Origin: Roseovarius nanhaiticus
GTDB lineage: Bacteria > Pseudomonadota > Alphaproteobacteria > Rhodobacterales > Rhodobacteraceae
NCBI RefSeq assembly: GCF_900156535.1
Contig: NZ_FTNV01000001.1
Location: 1,488,001 to 1,552,000, forward strand
Reading direction: 5' to 3'
DNA length: 64,000 nucleotides
The translations under genes and the position numbers were made by a program. The notes under the pieces were generated by a model. It ran no database searches, was not told the DNA's origin, and saw nothing but the letters and a program-made list of their open reading frames with translations. Shown here piece after piece: positions 47,716 through 56,037 of this stretch. Within the stretch, counting starts at the first letter, position 1, and each line of letters opens with the position of its first letter.

Positions 47716-49326
47716 ATGACCAATACGAAAAACAGCGACCTGATGACGCGCCTCGGGGATGCCGCAAAATCCGGTACCATTTCGCGCCGCTCATTCATGA
47801 ATTACTCGATGGCCGCCGGCGTCGGCGCCAGCGCGGCCACGGGCCTGTGGACGACCAAGGCGAACGCGGCTCCTCAAAAGGGTGGCTTGTTCCGCTTTGG
47901 TGTCCATGACGGCAACTCGTCGGACACCCATGATCCCGGTACGTATGTCAGCCGCCAGCAGATCTATCTGGCGCACCAGTATCGTTCCTATCTGACGATG
48001 ATCAATCCCGACGGCAGCCTCGGCAATGACCTTGCCACCGGCTGGGAGCCGAATGACGATGCGTCGGTCTGGACCTTCGAGATCAACCAGAATGCCAGCT
48101 TCCACTCGGGCAAGCCGGTCACGTCCGAGGATGTCGTCGACTCGCTAAATTTCCACCGGGGCGAGGCATCGACATCGGCGGCGAAATCGCTTCTGTCGGG
48201 TGTGAAGGATATCCGCGCGGATGGCGAGCATACCGTCGTGGTCGAATTGACGGGCGGCAATGCCGATGTTCCGTGGCTCATGACGGATTATCACTTCGCG
48301 ATCTGCCCCAGCAATGGCGATGGCACGATTGATTGGCAGTCCGGCGACGGCTCTGGCCCCTACAAGATCGATAATGCCGAATGGGGTGTCCAATTCCGGC
48401 TGTCACGCCACGATGGCTGGCACCTTGAAGGCGCCTATTTCGATGAGCTCCTGATGCTGGTTCTCAACGATCCGAACGCGCGCCAGACGGCGCTTGTAAC
48501 GGGCGATGTGGACGCCGTGTCGCTGGTCGATCTCAAGACCAAGTCCCTGCTGGAGCGCGATCCGTCGATCGAGATCCTGTCGGTGCCCTCGGCGGCGGCC
48601 ATCACGATGCCGATGTTCTGCGACACGGCGCCGTTCGACGATGTGAATGTGCGCAACGCGCTGAAATTGTCGATGGACCGTGACGAGATCATCCAGAAGA
48701 TCGCCTTTGGCGAAGCGACGATGGGCAATGACTTCCATCACAGCCCTGCGATGCCCTACTTCCCCGAGGGGATCGAGCAGCGCACATACGATCCCGATCA
48801 GGCCAAGTCGCTGCTCAAGAAGGCAGGGGCAGAAAATCTCGAGGTCAGCCTCAGCACCGCGGATTCGGTGTTCTCCGGCGCGGTCGACATGTGCGTGCTT
48901 TACGCCGAGCAAGCCGCCGCAGCGGGCATCAAGGTGAACGTCGTTCGTGAGCCGAACGATGGTTACTATTCGGATGTCTGGCTGAAAAAGCCCTTCACTG
49001 CCGTCAGCTGGGGCGCACGCCCCACGCCCGACGTCATGTATTCGCTGGCCTATCAGTCGGATGCCGCCTGGAACGAGTCGCGCTGGCAGAACGAGAAGTT
49101 CAACGAGCTGCTGCAAAAGGCCAAGGCCGAGCTCAACGATGAACGTCGTTCCGAGATGTACCGCGAAATGGCGCTTCTGGCCCGGAATGACGGGGGGACG
49201 ATCATCCCGTTCTTCAACAACTTCGTCTATGCGGTGCGTGACAACGTGCAGACTGGCGAAAATCTGGCCCCCAGCTGGGAGCTGGACGGTGCCCGCGGCC
49301 CAAGCCGCTGGTGGTTCGCAAGCTGA
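47716..49326 (+). CDS. ABC transporter substrate-binding protein, family 5 (copy 1)
   Basis: The 536-residue protein carries a Tat signal (ISRRSFMNYSMAAG, residues 22-35), so it is exported folded to the periplasm. The mature part has the family 5 (DppA/OppA/NikA-type) pattern, including NGDGTIDWQSGDGSGPY and the long HDGNSSDTHDPGTY start. Such proteins bind peptides, nickel complexes or opines; the ligand is unknown. GGAGG lies 6 nt before the ATG at 47716. A second, very similar binding protein of equal length follows. Confidence 0.9.
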   Translation: MTNTKNSDLMTRLGDAAKSGTISRRSFMNYSMAAGVGASAATGLWTTKANAAPQKGGLFRFGVHDGNSSDTHDPGTYVSRQQIYLAHQYRSYLTMINPDGSLGNDLATGWEPNDDASVWTFEINQNASFHSGKPVTSEDVVDSLNFHRGEASTSAAKSLLSGVKDIRADGEHTVVVELTGGNADVPWLMTDYHFAICPSNGDGTIDWQSGDGSGPYKIDNAEWGVQFRLSRHDGWHLEGAYFDELLMLVLNDPNARQTALVTGDVDAVSLVDLKTKSLLERDPSIEILSVPSAAAITMPMFCDTAPFDDVNVRNALKLSMDRDEIIQKIAFGEATMGNDFHHSPAMPYFPEGIEQRTYDPDQAKSLLKKAGAENLEVSLSTADSVFSGAVDMCVLYAEQAAAAGIKVNVVREPNDGYYSDVWLKKPFTAVSWGARPTPDVMYSLAYQSDAAWNESRWQNEKFNELLQKAKAELNDERRSEMYREMALLARNDGGTIIPFFNNFVYAVRDNVQTGENLAPSWELDGARGPSRWWFAS

Positions 49327-49629
49327 TAGATCGAACGCATCAAGGGTCCGGCGCAGACGCGCCGGACCCGTCCATATGCGGCATGATTTCAGGCGACCTT
49401 ACACAAAAGATTTCGGCTATCCTTTGCGCAAAAAAAGTTGAACGGCAGGAAAATGCGATCCAAATCATCAACTTGGTATAAAGTTGTGGATGAAGGGTCC
49501 CATTCGTGTTTTGCTGTTGAAGGGTCGGTTTTGGACCTATTGCAGCGCGGCGATGCGCCGACACTGACAAGGCTCCGGACGGATCGCCCGGTGGCCCAAC
49601 AAAAATTATAAGACTCTCAGGGAGAAGAT
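49327..49629 (+). other. 303-bp spacer between the two binding-protein genes
   Basis: It holds the 11-bp hairpin at 49344-49369 and a TATAAA at 49477-49482 without a good -35. No gene is seen. A GGGAG ribosome site lies before the second copy. Confidence 0.5.
49344..49369 (+). other. mRNA-stabilising hairpin after binding-protein gene 1
   Basis: GGGTCCGGCGC / GCGCCGGACCC is a perfect 11-bp stem with AGAC loop and no U-tract, 17 bp after the stop codon. Confidence 0.65.
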
Positions 49630-51240
49630 ATGAAAAACCCAATAAACCAGCAGATGCTGGACCGACTGGCAGACGCTGCCCGCGAGGGGCGCATTTCGCG
49701 TCGTTCGTTCATGAATTATTCAATGGCGGCAGGCGTGACCGCAAGCGCCGCAACCGGCCTCTGGGGCACCGCAGCCCGCGCCGAGCCCAAGCGCGGCGGC
49801 ACGTTCCGGATCGCTCAGCATGACGGCAACTCGGGCGACACGCATGATCCCGGCATTTACGAATCCAATGCCGAGATCCTTTTGGCGCACACGTTCCGCG
49901 CCTTCCTGACGCAGATCAACACCGATGGCACATTGGGTGCGGACGTCGCAACCGAATGGTCCGCGACGCCCGATGCGTCCGAATGGACGTTCAAGCTGAA
50001 CCCGAATGCCAAGTTCCATTCGGGCGGCAAGGTCACGGCAGAGGATGTCGTCGCGTCGATGAATTTCCACCGCGGCGAAGAATCCACGTCGGCCGCCAAG
50101 TCCCTTCTGGGCTCGGTCACCGAGATCGTTGCCGATGACGAGGAAACCGTCACGTTCAAGCTGGATGCAGGCAACGCCGACCTGCCGTGGCTGATGACGG
50201 ACTACCACCTGGTCATCCTGCCCCGTAACGAGGACGGCACCGCAAACTGGCAGTCCGGCGATGGCTGCGGCCCCTACGTGCTGAATAAATGGGAGCCGGG
50301 CGTGAATGCATCTCTGACCCGGTTCGAGGATTGGCATGGTGAGGGCGCCTATTTCGATGCGATCGAAGTCACCTTCATCAACGATCCCAACGCACGCCAG
50401 ACCGCGCTGGTCACCGGCGACGCGGATGCCACGAGCCTTCTTGAAAACAAGACGATGTCCCTGCTCGAGCGGTCGCCCGACGTTCAGGTCATCAATATCC
50501 CGTCGGCACAGGCGATCACGATGCCGATGTTCTGCGACGTCGCGCCCTTCGACAATGTCGATGTGCGCAAGGCGCTGAAGCTGTCGATGAACCGCGACGA
50601 GCTGGTCGAGAAGATTTCCTTCGGCGCGGCAACTGTCGGCAACGACTTCCACCATTCGCCGGCGATGCCCTACTATCCCGAAGGGATCGAGCAGACACCC
50701 TATGACCCGGATCAGGCCAAATCCCTGCTGAAAAAGGCGGGCATGGAAAACCTGTCGGTCGATTTCAGTGTTGCGGATTCGATCACTGCGGGCGCCGTGG
50801 ACCTAGCTATTCTCTACAAGGAGCAGGCGAATGCGTCGGGTATCAACATCAATGTCACGCGGGAGCCGAGCGATGGATACTATTCCGACGTCTGGCTGAA
50901 AAAGCCGTGGTGCATGGTCGTCTGGGGCGCGCGCCCTACGCCCGACGTGATGTATTCGCTGGCCTACAAGGACGATGCCGCCTGGAACGAGAGCCATTGG
51001 CAGAACGAGCGCTTCAACGAGCTGCTGTTGCAAGCGAAGGCCGAGCTTGACGACAGCCTGCGCGCCGAGATGTACCGCGAGATGGCGATCCTGGCCAAGG
51101 ACGACGGCGGCACGATCATCCCGTTCTTCCCGAACTTCGTCTATGGCATCCGCAGCAATGTGGGCACCACAGGCGAGTATGCGGCCAGCTGGCATATGGA
51201 CGGCTACCGCGCCGCCAGCCGCTGGTGGTTCAAGGACTGA
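49630..51240 (+). CDS. ABC transporter substrate-binding protein, family 5 (copy 2)
   Basis: This second 536-residue protein has the same Tat motif at the same residues (ISRRSFMNYSMAAG) and long shared stretches with copy 1 (for example STSAAKSLL and YYSDVWLKKP), so the pair is a tandem duplication. Differences spread over the ligand-binding lobes suggest distinct ligands or affinities. It is followed by a very strong hairpin and then the permease genes. Confidence 0.9.
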   Translation: MKNPINQQMLDRLADAAREGRISRRSFMNYSMAAGVTASAATGLWGTAARAEPKRGGTFRIAQHDGNSGDTHDPGIYESNAEILLAHTFRAFLTQINTDGTLGADVATEWSATPDASEWTFKLNPNAKFHSGGKVTAEDVVASMNFHRGEESTSAAKSLLGSVTEIVADDEETVTFKLDAGNADLPWLMTDYHLVILPRNEDGTANWQSGDGCGPYVLNKWEPGVNASLTRFEDWHGEGAYFDAIEVTFINDPNARQTALVTGDADATSLLENKTMSLLERSPDVQVINIPSAQAITMPMFCDVAPFDNVDVRKALKLSMNRDELVEKISFGAATVGNDFHHSPAMPYYPEGIEQTPYDPDQAKSLLKKAGMENLSVDFSVADSITAGAVDLAILYKEQANASGININVTREPSDGYYSDVWLKKPWCMVVWGARPTPDVMYSLAYKDDAAWNESHWQNERFNELLLQAKAELDDSLRAEMYREMAILAKDDGGTIIPFFPNFVYGIRSNVGTTGEYAASWHMDGYRAASRWWFKD

Positions 51241-51251
51241 TCAGTTGCACT

Positions 51252-51279
51252 GCGGCCCGGCGCGAACGCGCCGGGCCGC
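51252..51279 (+). other. mRNA-stabilising hairpin after binding-protein gene 2
   Basis: GCGGCCCGGCGCG / CGCGCCGGGCCGC is a perfect 13-bp stem (51252-51264 with 51267-51279) with no U-tract, 11 bp after the stop codon. Confidence 0.68.
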
Positions 51280-51436
51280 TATCGCGGCCTCATCGCAGGC
51301 TGCAACGACATATATACGGGCGCGTTCCGCGCAGTGCGCGACGCCGGCGCACCACACCGCCGCAGCCCGATTGAGTTAAGAACGATCCGCGCCGTCACAC
51401 CGGCGCCACCAAGGTTAAAAACCGCAGGAGGGACAA

Positions 51437-52393
51437 ATGGGAGACATTCTGGGGCTCGTTGCAAAACGGCTCGGACTGGGGCTGCTCATACTACTCGTGA
51501 TTTCAGTCATCATCTTCTTCATGGTCGAACTGCTGCCCGGCGACATCGCCGAGGCGGTTCTGGGCCAGGGGGCGACCGAAGAGAACGTCAGAAACCTGCG
51601 CGAGCAGATGGGACTGAACGATCCGGCCCTCGTGCGCTATTTCGAGTGGCTGAAAGGGGCGGTTTTCCTCGATTTCGGGCGTTCGATTGTGACGCAGGAA
51701 CCCGTGATGAGCGTGATCGGCGAGCGTTTCCGCAACACGCTTTTCTTGGCCACGTATGCAGCGGTGATCGCCGTTCCCTTTGCCATCATCCTCGGCGTGA
51801 TCGTCGCGCTCTTGCGCAATTCGATCTTCGACCGCGTGGCAAACGTGCTGACGCTGACCTCGATCTCCAGCCCGGAATTCTTCCTCGGCTACATTCTGAT
51901 CCTCTACTTCTCGGTCAAGTGGGGCATGTTCCCCGCCATCGCCAGCCTCAATGATGGCATGAACTTCTGGGATCTACTTCAGCGCACATTCCTGCCGGCG
52001 CTGACCCTGGTCCTTGTCGTTACGGCCCACATGATGCGCATGACGCGCGCGGCGATCATCAACCTGCTTGCCTCTCCCTATATCGAGATGGCCAAGCTGA
52101 AGGGCACGCCGCCCTGGAAGGTGATCGTGCGGCACGCGCTGCCCAATGCCTGGGCACCCATCATCAACGTCGTCGCGCTGAACCTGGCCTACCTCATCAC
52201 GGGCGTCGTCCTAGTCGAGGTGGTCTTCGTCTACCCCGGCATTGGACAGGCACTCGTCGATGCGGTTTCCAAGCGTGATTTCCCGGTGGTGCAGGCCTGC
52301 TGCCTGATCTTTGCCGCCACCTTCATTCTGCTGAACCTTGCGGCAGATGTCGGCGCAATCCTCACCAACCCGCGCCTGCGGCATCCGAAGTAA
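51437..52393 (+). CDS. ABC transporter permease, DppB type
   Basis: The 318-residue protein has six predicted membrane helices and the EAA-type loop EMAKLKGTPPWKVIVRHALPN (about 215-235) that contacts the ATPase. It starts MGDILGLVAKRLGLG, with AGGAGG upstream. It pairs with the next gene to form the channel of the importer. Confidence 0.93.
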   Translation: MGDILGLVAKRLGLGLLILLVISVIIFFMVELLPGDIAEAVLGQGATEENVRNLREQMGLNDPALVRYFEWLKGAVFLDFGRSIVTQEPVMSVIGERFRNTLFLATYAAVIAVPFAIILGVIVALLRNSIFDRVANVLTLTSISSPEFFLGYILILYFSVKWGMFPAIASLNDGMNFWDLLQRTFLPALTLVLVVTAHMMRMTRAAIINLLASPYIEMAKLKGTPPWKVIVRHALPNAWAPIINVVALNLAYLITGVVLVEVVFVYPGIGQALVDAVSKRDFPVVQACCLIFAATFILLNLAADVGAILTNPRLRHPK

Positions 52394-52405
52394 GGGAGAG
52401 AGACC

Positions 52406-53506
52406 ATGGAAGATATTTCGACCCTATTGTACTTCGGCATGTCGCCCAGCTTGTTCGCGGTGGTCTACTACGCGATCCTGCTGATCGCGTCCTGTGCCTT
52501 CGCCTACTACAATCAGCGCTCGCCGTTCCTGCTGGTGTTCTCGCTGACCTTGCTGTCGATCATCGTCGGCATCGTGGGCGGGGCCAGCGCGCTCTCGATG
52601 ATTGCCGTCACGGCTTTTGTCATCGCGATGGCGGCGATGATGTCCTATGCGTTCCGCGAATTCCTGATCCTGATCGTCTCGACCGAGATGGCCAAGGAAC
52701 TCAGGACCGCGCCGCTGACCGCCGCCTTCGGCATGTTCATCATCTTCATCTATGCGATCGCGGGCATTTTCGCGCCCTGGATCGCGCCCCACGGTGAGGC
52801 CGAGGTTATCAGCAGCGCGTTTGCGCCAGCCGATGAAAACATGCTGCTGGGCGCCGACCAGCTGGGCCGCGACCTTTTTAGCCGGCTCATCTATGGCACG
52901 CGCAACTCGGTCGGCCTGGCGCTGACCGCGACGATGCTGGCCTTCCTCGCGGGTGCGTTTCTCGGCCTTCTGGCCGCCGTCAAAGGTGGCTGGCTCGACA
53001 ACCTCTTGGGCCGGGTCGCGGATGTGATCATGTCGATCCCGTCGCTGATCTTTGCCCTGCTGATGCTGTCGATCTTCGGCCCGTCCATGCCGGTCATCAT
53101 CGGTGCGGTCGCCATCATCTACGCGCCGCGCGTCTTCCGCCTGACGCGGGCCGTGGCGGGCGACGTTGTCGTCATGGACTATATCGAGGCCGCAAAGCTG
53201 CGTGGCGAGGGCACCGGATATCTCATCCGGCGCGAGATCCTGCCGAACTCGACCGCGCCACTGGTGGCGGAATTCGGGCTGGAATTTTGCTTCGTGTTCC
53301 TCTTGGTCGCGGGCCTGTCGTTCCTGGGTCTGGGTATCCAGCCGCCCACGGCCGACTGGGGCTCGATGGTGCGCGAGAACGCGACGCTAATCTCGTTCGG
53401 AGAAATCACACCGCTTATCCCGGCCGCCGCCATTGCGCTGTTGACCGTCGGCGTCAACTTCGTGGTGGACTGGATGCTGCACCGGTCCTCGGGACTGAAG
53501 GAGTAA
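52406..53506 (+). CDS. ABC transporter permease, DppC type, with extra N-terminal membrane helices
   Basis: The 366-residue protein has the usual DppC core from about residue 98 (ELRTAPLTAAFGMFII) with the EAAKLRGEGTGYLIRREILPN coupling loop. Before it lie about 95 residues with three or four hydrophobic segments not found in standard DppC proteins of about 300 residues. It lies 12 nt after the DppB-like gene and its stop abuts the ATPase gene. Confidence 0.92.
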   Translation: MEDISTLLYFGMSPSLFAVVYYAILLIASCAFAYYNQRSPFLLVFSLTLLSIIVGIVGGASALSMIAVTAFVIAMAAMMSYAFREFLILIVSTEMAKELRTAPLTAAFGMFIIFIYAIAGIFAPWIAPHGEAEVISSAFAPADENMLLGADQLGRDLFSRLIYGTRNSVGLALTATMLAFLAGAFLGLLAAVKGGWLDNLLGRVADVIMSIPSLIFALLMLSIFGPSMPVIIGAVAIIYAPRVFRLTRAVAGDVVVMDYIEAAKLRGEGTGYLIRREILPNSTAPLVAEFGLEFCFVFLLVAGLSFLGLGIQPPTADWGSMVRENATLISFGEITPLIPAAAIALLTVGVNFVVDWMLHRSSGLKE

Positions 53507-53512
53507 ATGACG

Positions 53513-55210
53513 ATGAACGATAAAAAGAAAAAAGAAGTCCTGCTCAAGATCCGAAACCTCAAGATCGAGGGCTACACGGACGAGACGTGGGTGCCCATCA
53601 TCAAGGGCGTGGATCTGACCCTGCATCGCGGTGAGGTCATGGGCCTCATCGGCGAGAGCGGCGCAGGCAAATCCACCATCGGCGCTGCCGCCATGGGCTA
53701 TGCCCGTGACGGCACGCGGATCACGCCGGACAGCTCGATCGAGTTCGACGGGATGGAGCTGACGACCGCCACCGAAGGCGAGCGGCGCGGCCTGCGGGGC
53801 GCGCGCATCGCCTATGTCGCGCAATCGGCGGCAGCCTCGTTCAACCCGGCGCACAAGATCATCGACCAGCACACCGAGGCGCCGCTGCACTACCGCCTGC
53901 AAAAGCGGATGGCGGCGCAGGAGGACGCGATCGAGCTTTACAACAAGCTGCGCCTGCCCAACCCGGACGAAATCGGCTTTCGCTATCCGCACCAGGTGTC
54001 GGGTGGTCAGCTTCAGCGCGCGATGACCGCGATGGCCATGTCCTGCCGGCCCGATCTGATCATCTTCGACGAGCCGACGACGGCGCTCGACGTGACAACG
54101 CAGATCGAGGTTCTGGCCGCGATCCGCGATATCGTGGACGAGTTCAACACCGCCGCGCTCTACATCACGCATGATCTGGCCGTGGTTGCCCAGATGGCCG
54201 ACACGATCAAGGTCCTGCTCAAGGGCGAAGAGGTCGAAGAGGCGCCGACCAAGCAGATGCTGGACAACCCCAAGGAGGATTACACCAAATCCCTCTGGGC
54301 CGTCCGCAGCTTCGAATCCCCGCAGCGCAAGCGGGAGGGCCGCGAGCCGCTGATCGAGGTCAAGAACGTCGATGCGTCCTACGCCTCGGGCCCCAAGATC
54401 CTCGATGATGTCAGCTTTGACATCTACGAGGGGATGACTGTTGCCGTGGTGGGCGAGTCCGGTTCGGGTAAATCGACCACTGCGCGCGTGATCACAGGCC
54501 TTTTGCCGCCGGAAAAGGGCGAGGTTCTCTTCAAGGGGCAGCCCTTCCCGGCGGATTACAAACAGCGCAACAAGGAACAGCTGCGCCAATGCCAGATGAT
54601 CTATCAGATGGCCGACACCGCGCTGAATCCCAAGGTCAAGATCAGCGAGATCATCGGGCGCCCTGCGAAATTCTACTCGGGTCTTTCGGGTGCCGCGCTG
54701 AAAAACCGTGTGGATGAGCTTCTCGATCTGATCGAGCTGGAGCCGTCGCAATACTACAACCGCTACCCACCCGAGCTATCGGGCGGTCAGAAGCAGCGGA
54801 TCGGTATTGCGCGCGCCCTCGCGGCCGAGCCCAGTTTCATCGTCTGCGACGAGGTGACGTCCGCGCTCGATCAGCTGGTGGCCGAGGGAATTTTGCGCCT
54901 GCTGGACCGTCTGCAGGACGAGTTGAACCTCGCCTATATGTTCATCACACATGATCTTGCCACAGTCCGGTCGATCGCGGATGAGGTCGTCGTGATGCAG
55001 CATGGCAAGGTGGTGGAGCAGGGGCCGAAGGACAAGATGTTCACGCCGCCGCATCACCCCTATACCGATCTGCTGCTGAGCTCGGTGCCCGAGATGGACC
55101 CCGAGTGGCTGACCACCCTCCTCGAAGAGCGGGGTCTGGAAAATCTGGGAGAAGCCGCGTCGGACAAGATCGATCCGGAAGACAAGAAGGTCGCCGCGAC
55201 CAAGGCCTGA
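53513..55210 (+). CDS. Fused ABC ATPase (DppD-DppF type, two nucleotide-binding domains)
   Basis: The 565-residue protein contains two complete ATPase domains in one chain. Domain 1 has GESGAGKST, SGGQLQRA and LIIFDEPTTALD; domain 2 has GESGSGKST, SGGQKQRIGIARAL and FIVCDEVTSALD. It powers the importer encoded just upstream. ATG at 53513 has AAGGAG 9 nt upstream; the ATG at 53507 is only 3 nt from it, so the later start is preferred. The C-terminal 25 residues are charged. Confidence 0.92.
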   Translation: MNDKKKKEVLLKIRNLKIEGYTDETWVPIIKGVDLTLHRGEVMGLIGESGAGKSTIGAAAMGYARDGTRITPDSSIEFDGMELTTATEGERRGLRGARIAYVAQSAAASFNPAHKIIDQHTEAPLHYRLQKRMAAQEDAIELYNKLRLPNPDEIGFRYPHQVSGGQLQRAMTAMAMSCRPDLIIFDEPTTALDVTTQIEVLAAIRDIVDEFNTAALYITHDLAVVAQMADTIKVLLKGEEVEEAPTKQMLDNPKEDYTKSLWAVRSFESPQRKREGREPLIEVKNVDASYASGPKILDDVSFDIYEGMTVAVVGESGSGKSTTARVITGLLPPEKGEVLFKGQPFPADYKQRNKEQLRQCQMIYQMADTALNPKVKISEIIGRPAKFYSGLSGAALKNRVDELLDLIELEPSQYYNRYPPELSGGQKQRIGIARALAAEPSFIVCDEVTSALDQLVAEGILRLLDRLQDELNLAYMFITHDLATVRSIADEVVVMQHGKVVEQGPKDKMFTPPHHPYTDLLLSSVPEMDPEWLTTLLEERGLENLGEAASDKIDPEDKKVAATKA

Positions 55211-55265
55211 AGCAGGACGGGGCAGGGGCGCTAGAGCCCCTGTCTGAAAGGGCCGAACGGACATG

Positions 55266-55300
55266 AAAAAGCGGCGGATGGGGGACCATCCGCCGCTTTG
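55266..55300 (-). terminator. Bidirectional terminator between the ATPase gene and small-peptide genes
   Basis: A perfect 14-bp stem (55268-55281 with 55286-55299) has a T5 run on the minus strand and only T3 on the plus strand. It is best as the terminator of the minus-strand small peptide. Confidence 0.85.
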
Positions 55301-55327
55301 ACTTGAATACTGTTTGTCGAGCGGTCC

Positions 55328-55447
55328 TCAGACCATTGCCATCCCGGTCAGGATCATCGTCCCCAGAATGACGGCATAGACGATGAGGACAGCGGGCCAT
55401 GAGGCGCTGTGCATGCGCAGTTCGCGGTTCAGTTGGTCTCTGGTCAT
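55328..55447 (-). CDS. 39-residue membrane peptide (copy 2)
   Basis: The peptide reads MTRDQLNRELRMHSASWPAV then a hydrophobic stretch LIVYAVILGTMILTGMAMV. A basic/polar N-terminus (1-17) and one membrane helix (18-37) are clear. It is nearly identical to the copy at 55592-55711, which has a consensus ribosome site. Its own ribosome site is weak. Two upstream ATGs are in frame, but the homology starts here. A strong terminator follows. I do not recognise the family. Confidence 0.75.
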   Translation of the reverse strand: MTRDQLNRELRMHSASWPAVLIVYAVILGTMILTGMAMV

Positions 55448-55547
55448 GGGCATAATCGCTTCTGTCGCTACCGGTGTGCTCCGTTTCACCGGCAGAAATG
55501 GGTATTGGCGCATGGGTGTTTCCCATCCGCCGCTGCGCTCGCTGAAC

Positions 55548-55577
55548 TTTTCGAAAAGCCGGACCGTGAGGTCCGGC
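55548..55577 (-). terminator. Terminator between the two small-peptide genes
   Basis: GCCGGACC / GGTCCGGC stem (55558-55565 with 55570-55577), followed on the minus strand by TTTTCG. It would limit readthrough from copy 1 into copy 2. Confidence 0.75.
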
Positions 55578-55591
55578 GTAGGCCATGGATG

Positions 55592-55711
55592 TCAGGTCAT
55601 CGACATCGCGGACAGGACCATGGTCCCGACAATAAGGCCATAGACGATCAGCACAGCGGGCCAAGTCGCACTATGCATGCGAAGTTCGCGGTTCAGTTGA
55701 TCCCGGGTCAT
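55592..55711 (-). CDS. 39-residue membrane peptide (copy 1)
   Basis: The peptide reads MTRDQLNRELRMHSATWPAV then LIVYGLIVGTMVLSAMSMT. A perfect AAAGGAGG ribosome site lies 6 nt before the ATG at 55711, strong evidence for translation. It has a polar N-terminal half with conserved RELRMHS and a single C-terminal membrane helix. It differs from copy 2 at only about eight positions. An FNR-like palindrome lies 172 bp upstream. Function unknown; a small accessory subunit of a respiratory or transport complex is one possibility. Confidence 0.82.
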   Translation of the reverse strand: MTRDQLNRELRMHSATWPAVLIVYGLIVGTMVLSAMSMT

Positions 55712-56037
55712 GGGTGCCCTCCTTTGATCTGCGCTTCCGTCTCTTAGGGCGTTTCCGTTTGCCCTGACCCGCATCTACCCATTTTATTTGCCTTTGCAAT
55801 GGGCAAATGAATAAAATTACATGCACACTGCGCATAGCTGCTGAGCCGGGTGTGCATGAGTTGCTTTTATCGCTTTAAATGCTTGATTTAAATCACAAAA
55901 AAACCGAAGGATCACCCGCGAAATATTATTGCGGGCAAGGCGCTGTCGATTTTGTCACATCTTGTGATCGAATGGCGCCCTTGATGGCGGGTATCTGTTC
56001 ATGACCGCCGAACCAACGCTGCGGCCTGAGAGGCGTC
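55712..56037 (-). other. 326-bp AT-richer regulatory region upstream of the small peptides
   Basis: It contains the FNR-like site at 55883-55896, a 9-bp inverted repeat CATGCACAC/GTGTGCATG (55820-55828 with 55850-55858) and an imperfect AT-rich inverted repeat near 55780-55817. It also holds the 3' end region of the carB transcript. No other gene is seen. Confidence 0.6.
55883..55896. promoter_or_regulatory. FNR/FnrL-like binding site
   Basis: TTGATTTAAATCAC matches the FNR consensus TTGAT-N4-ATCAA at 9 of 10 fixed positions. The inner 12 bp are a perfect palindrome. It lies upstream of the small-peptide genes on the minus strand and suggests oxygen control. Confidence 0.65.

Noticed and set aside
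53507-53512. First of two ATGs as start of the fused ATPase
   Set aside because: Only 3 nt from the ribosome site; the next ATG at 53513 has a 9-nt spacing.
55801-55858. Inverted repeat CATGCACAC...GTGTGCATG as a second regulator site
   Set aside because: Kept as part of the regulatory region only; no known regulator matches and it may be an RNA stem.
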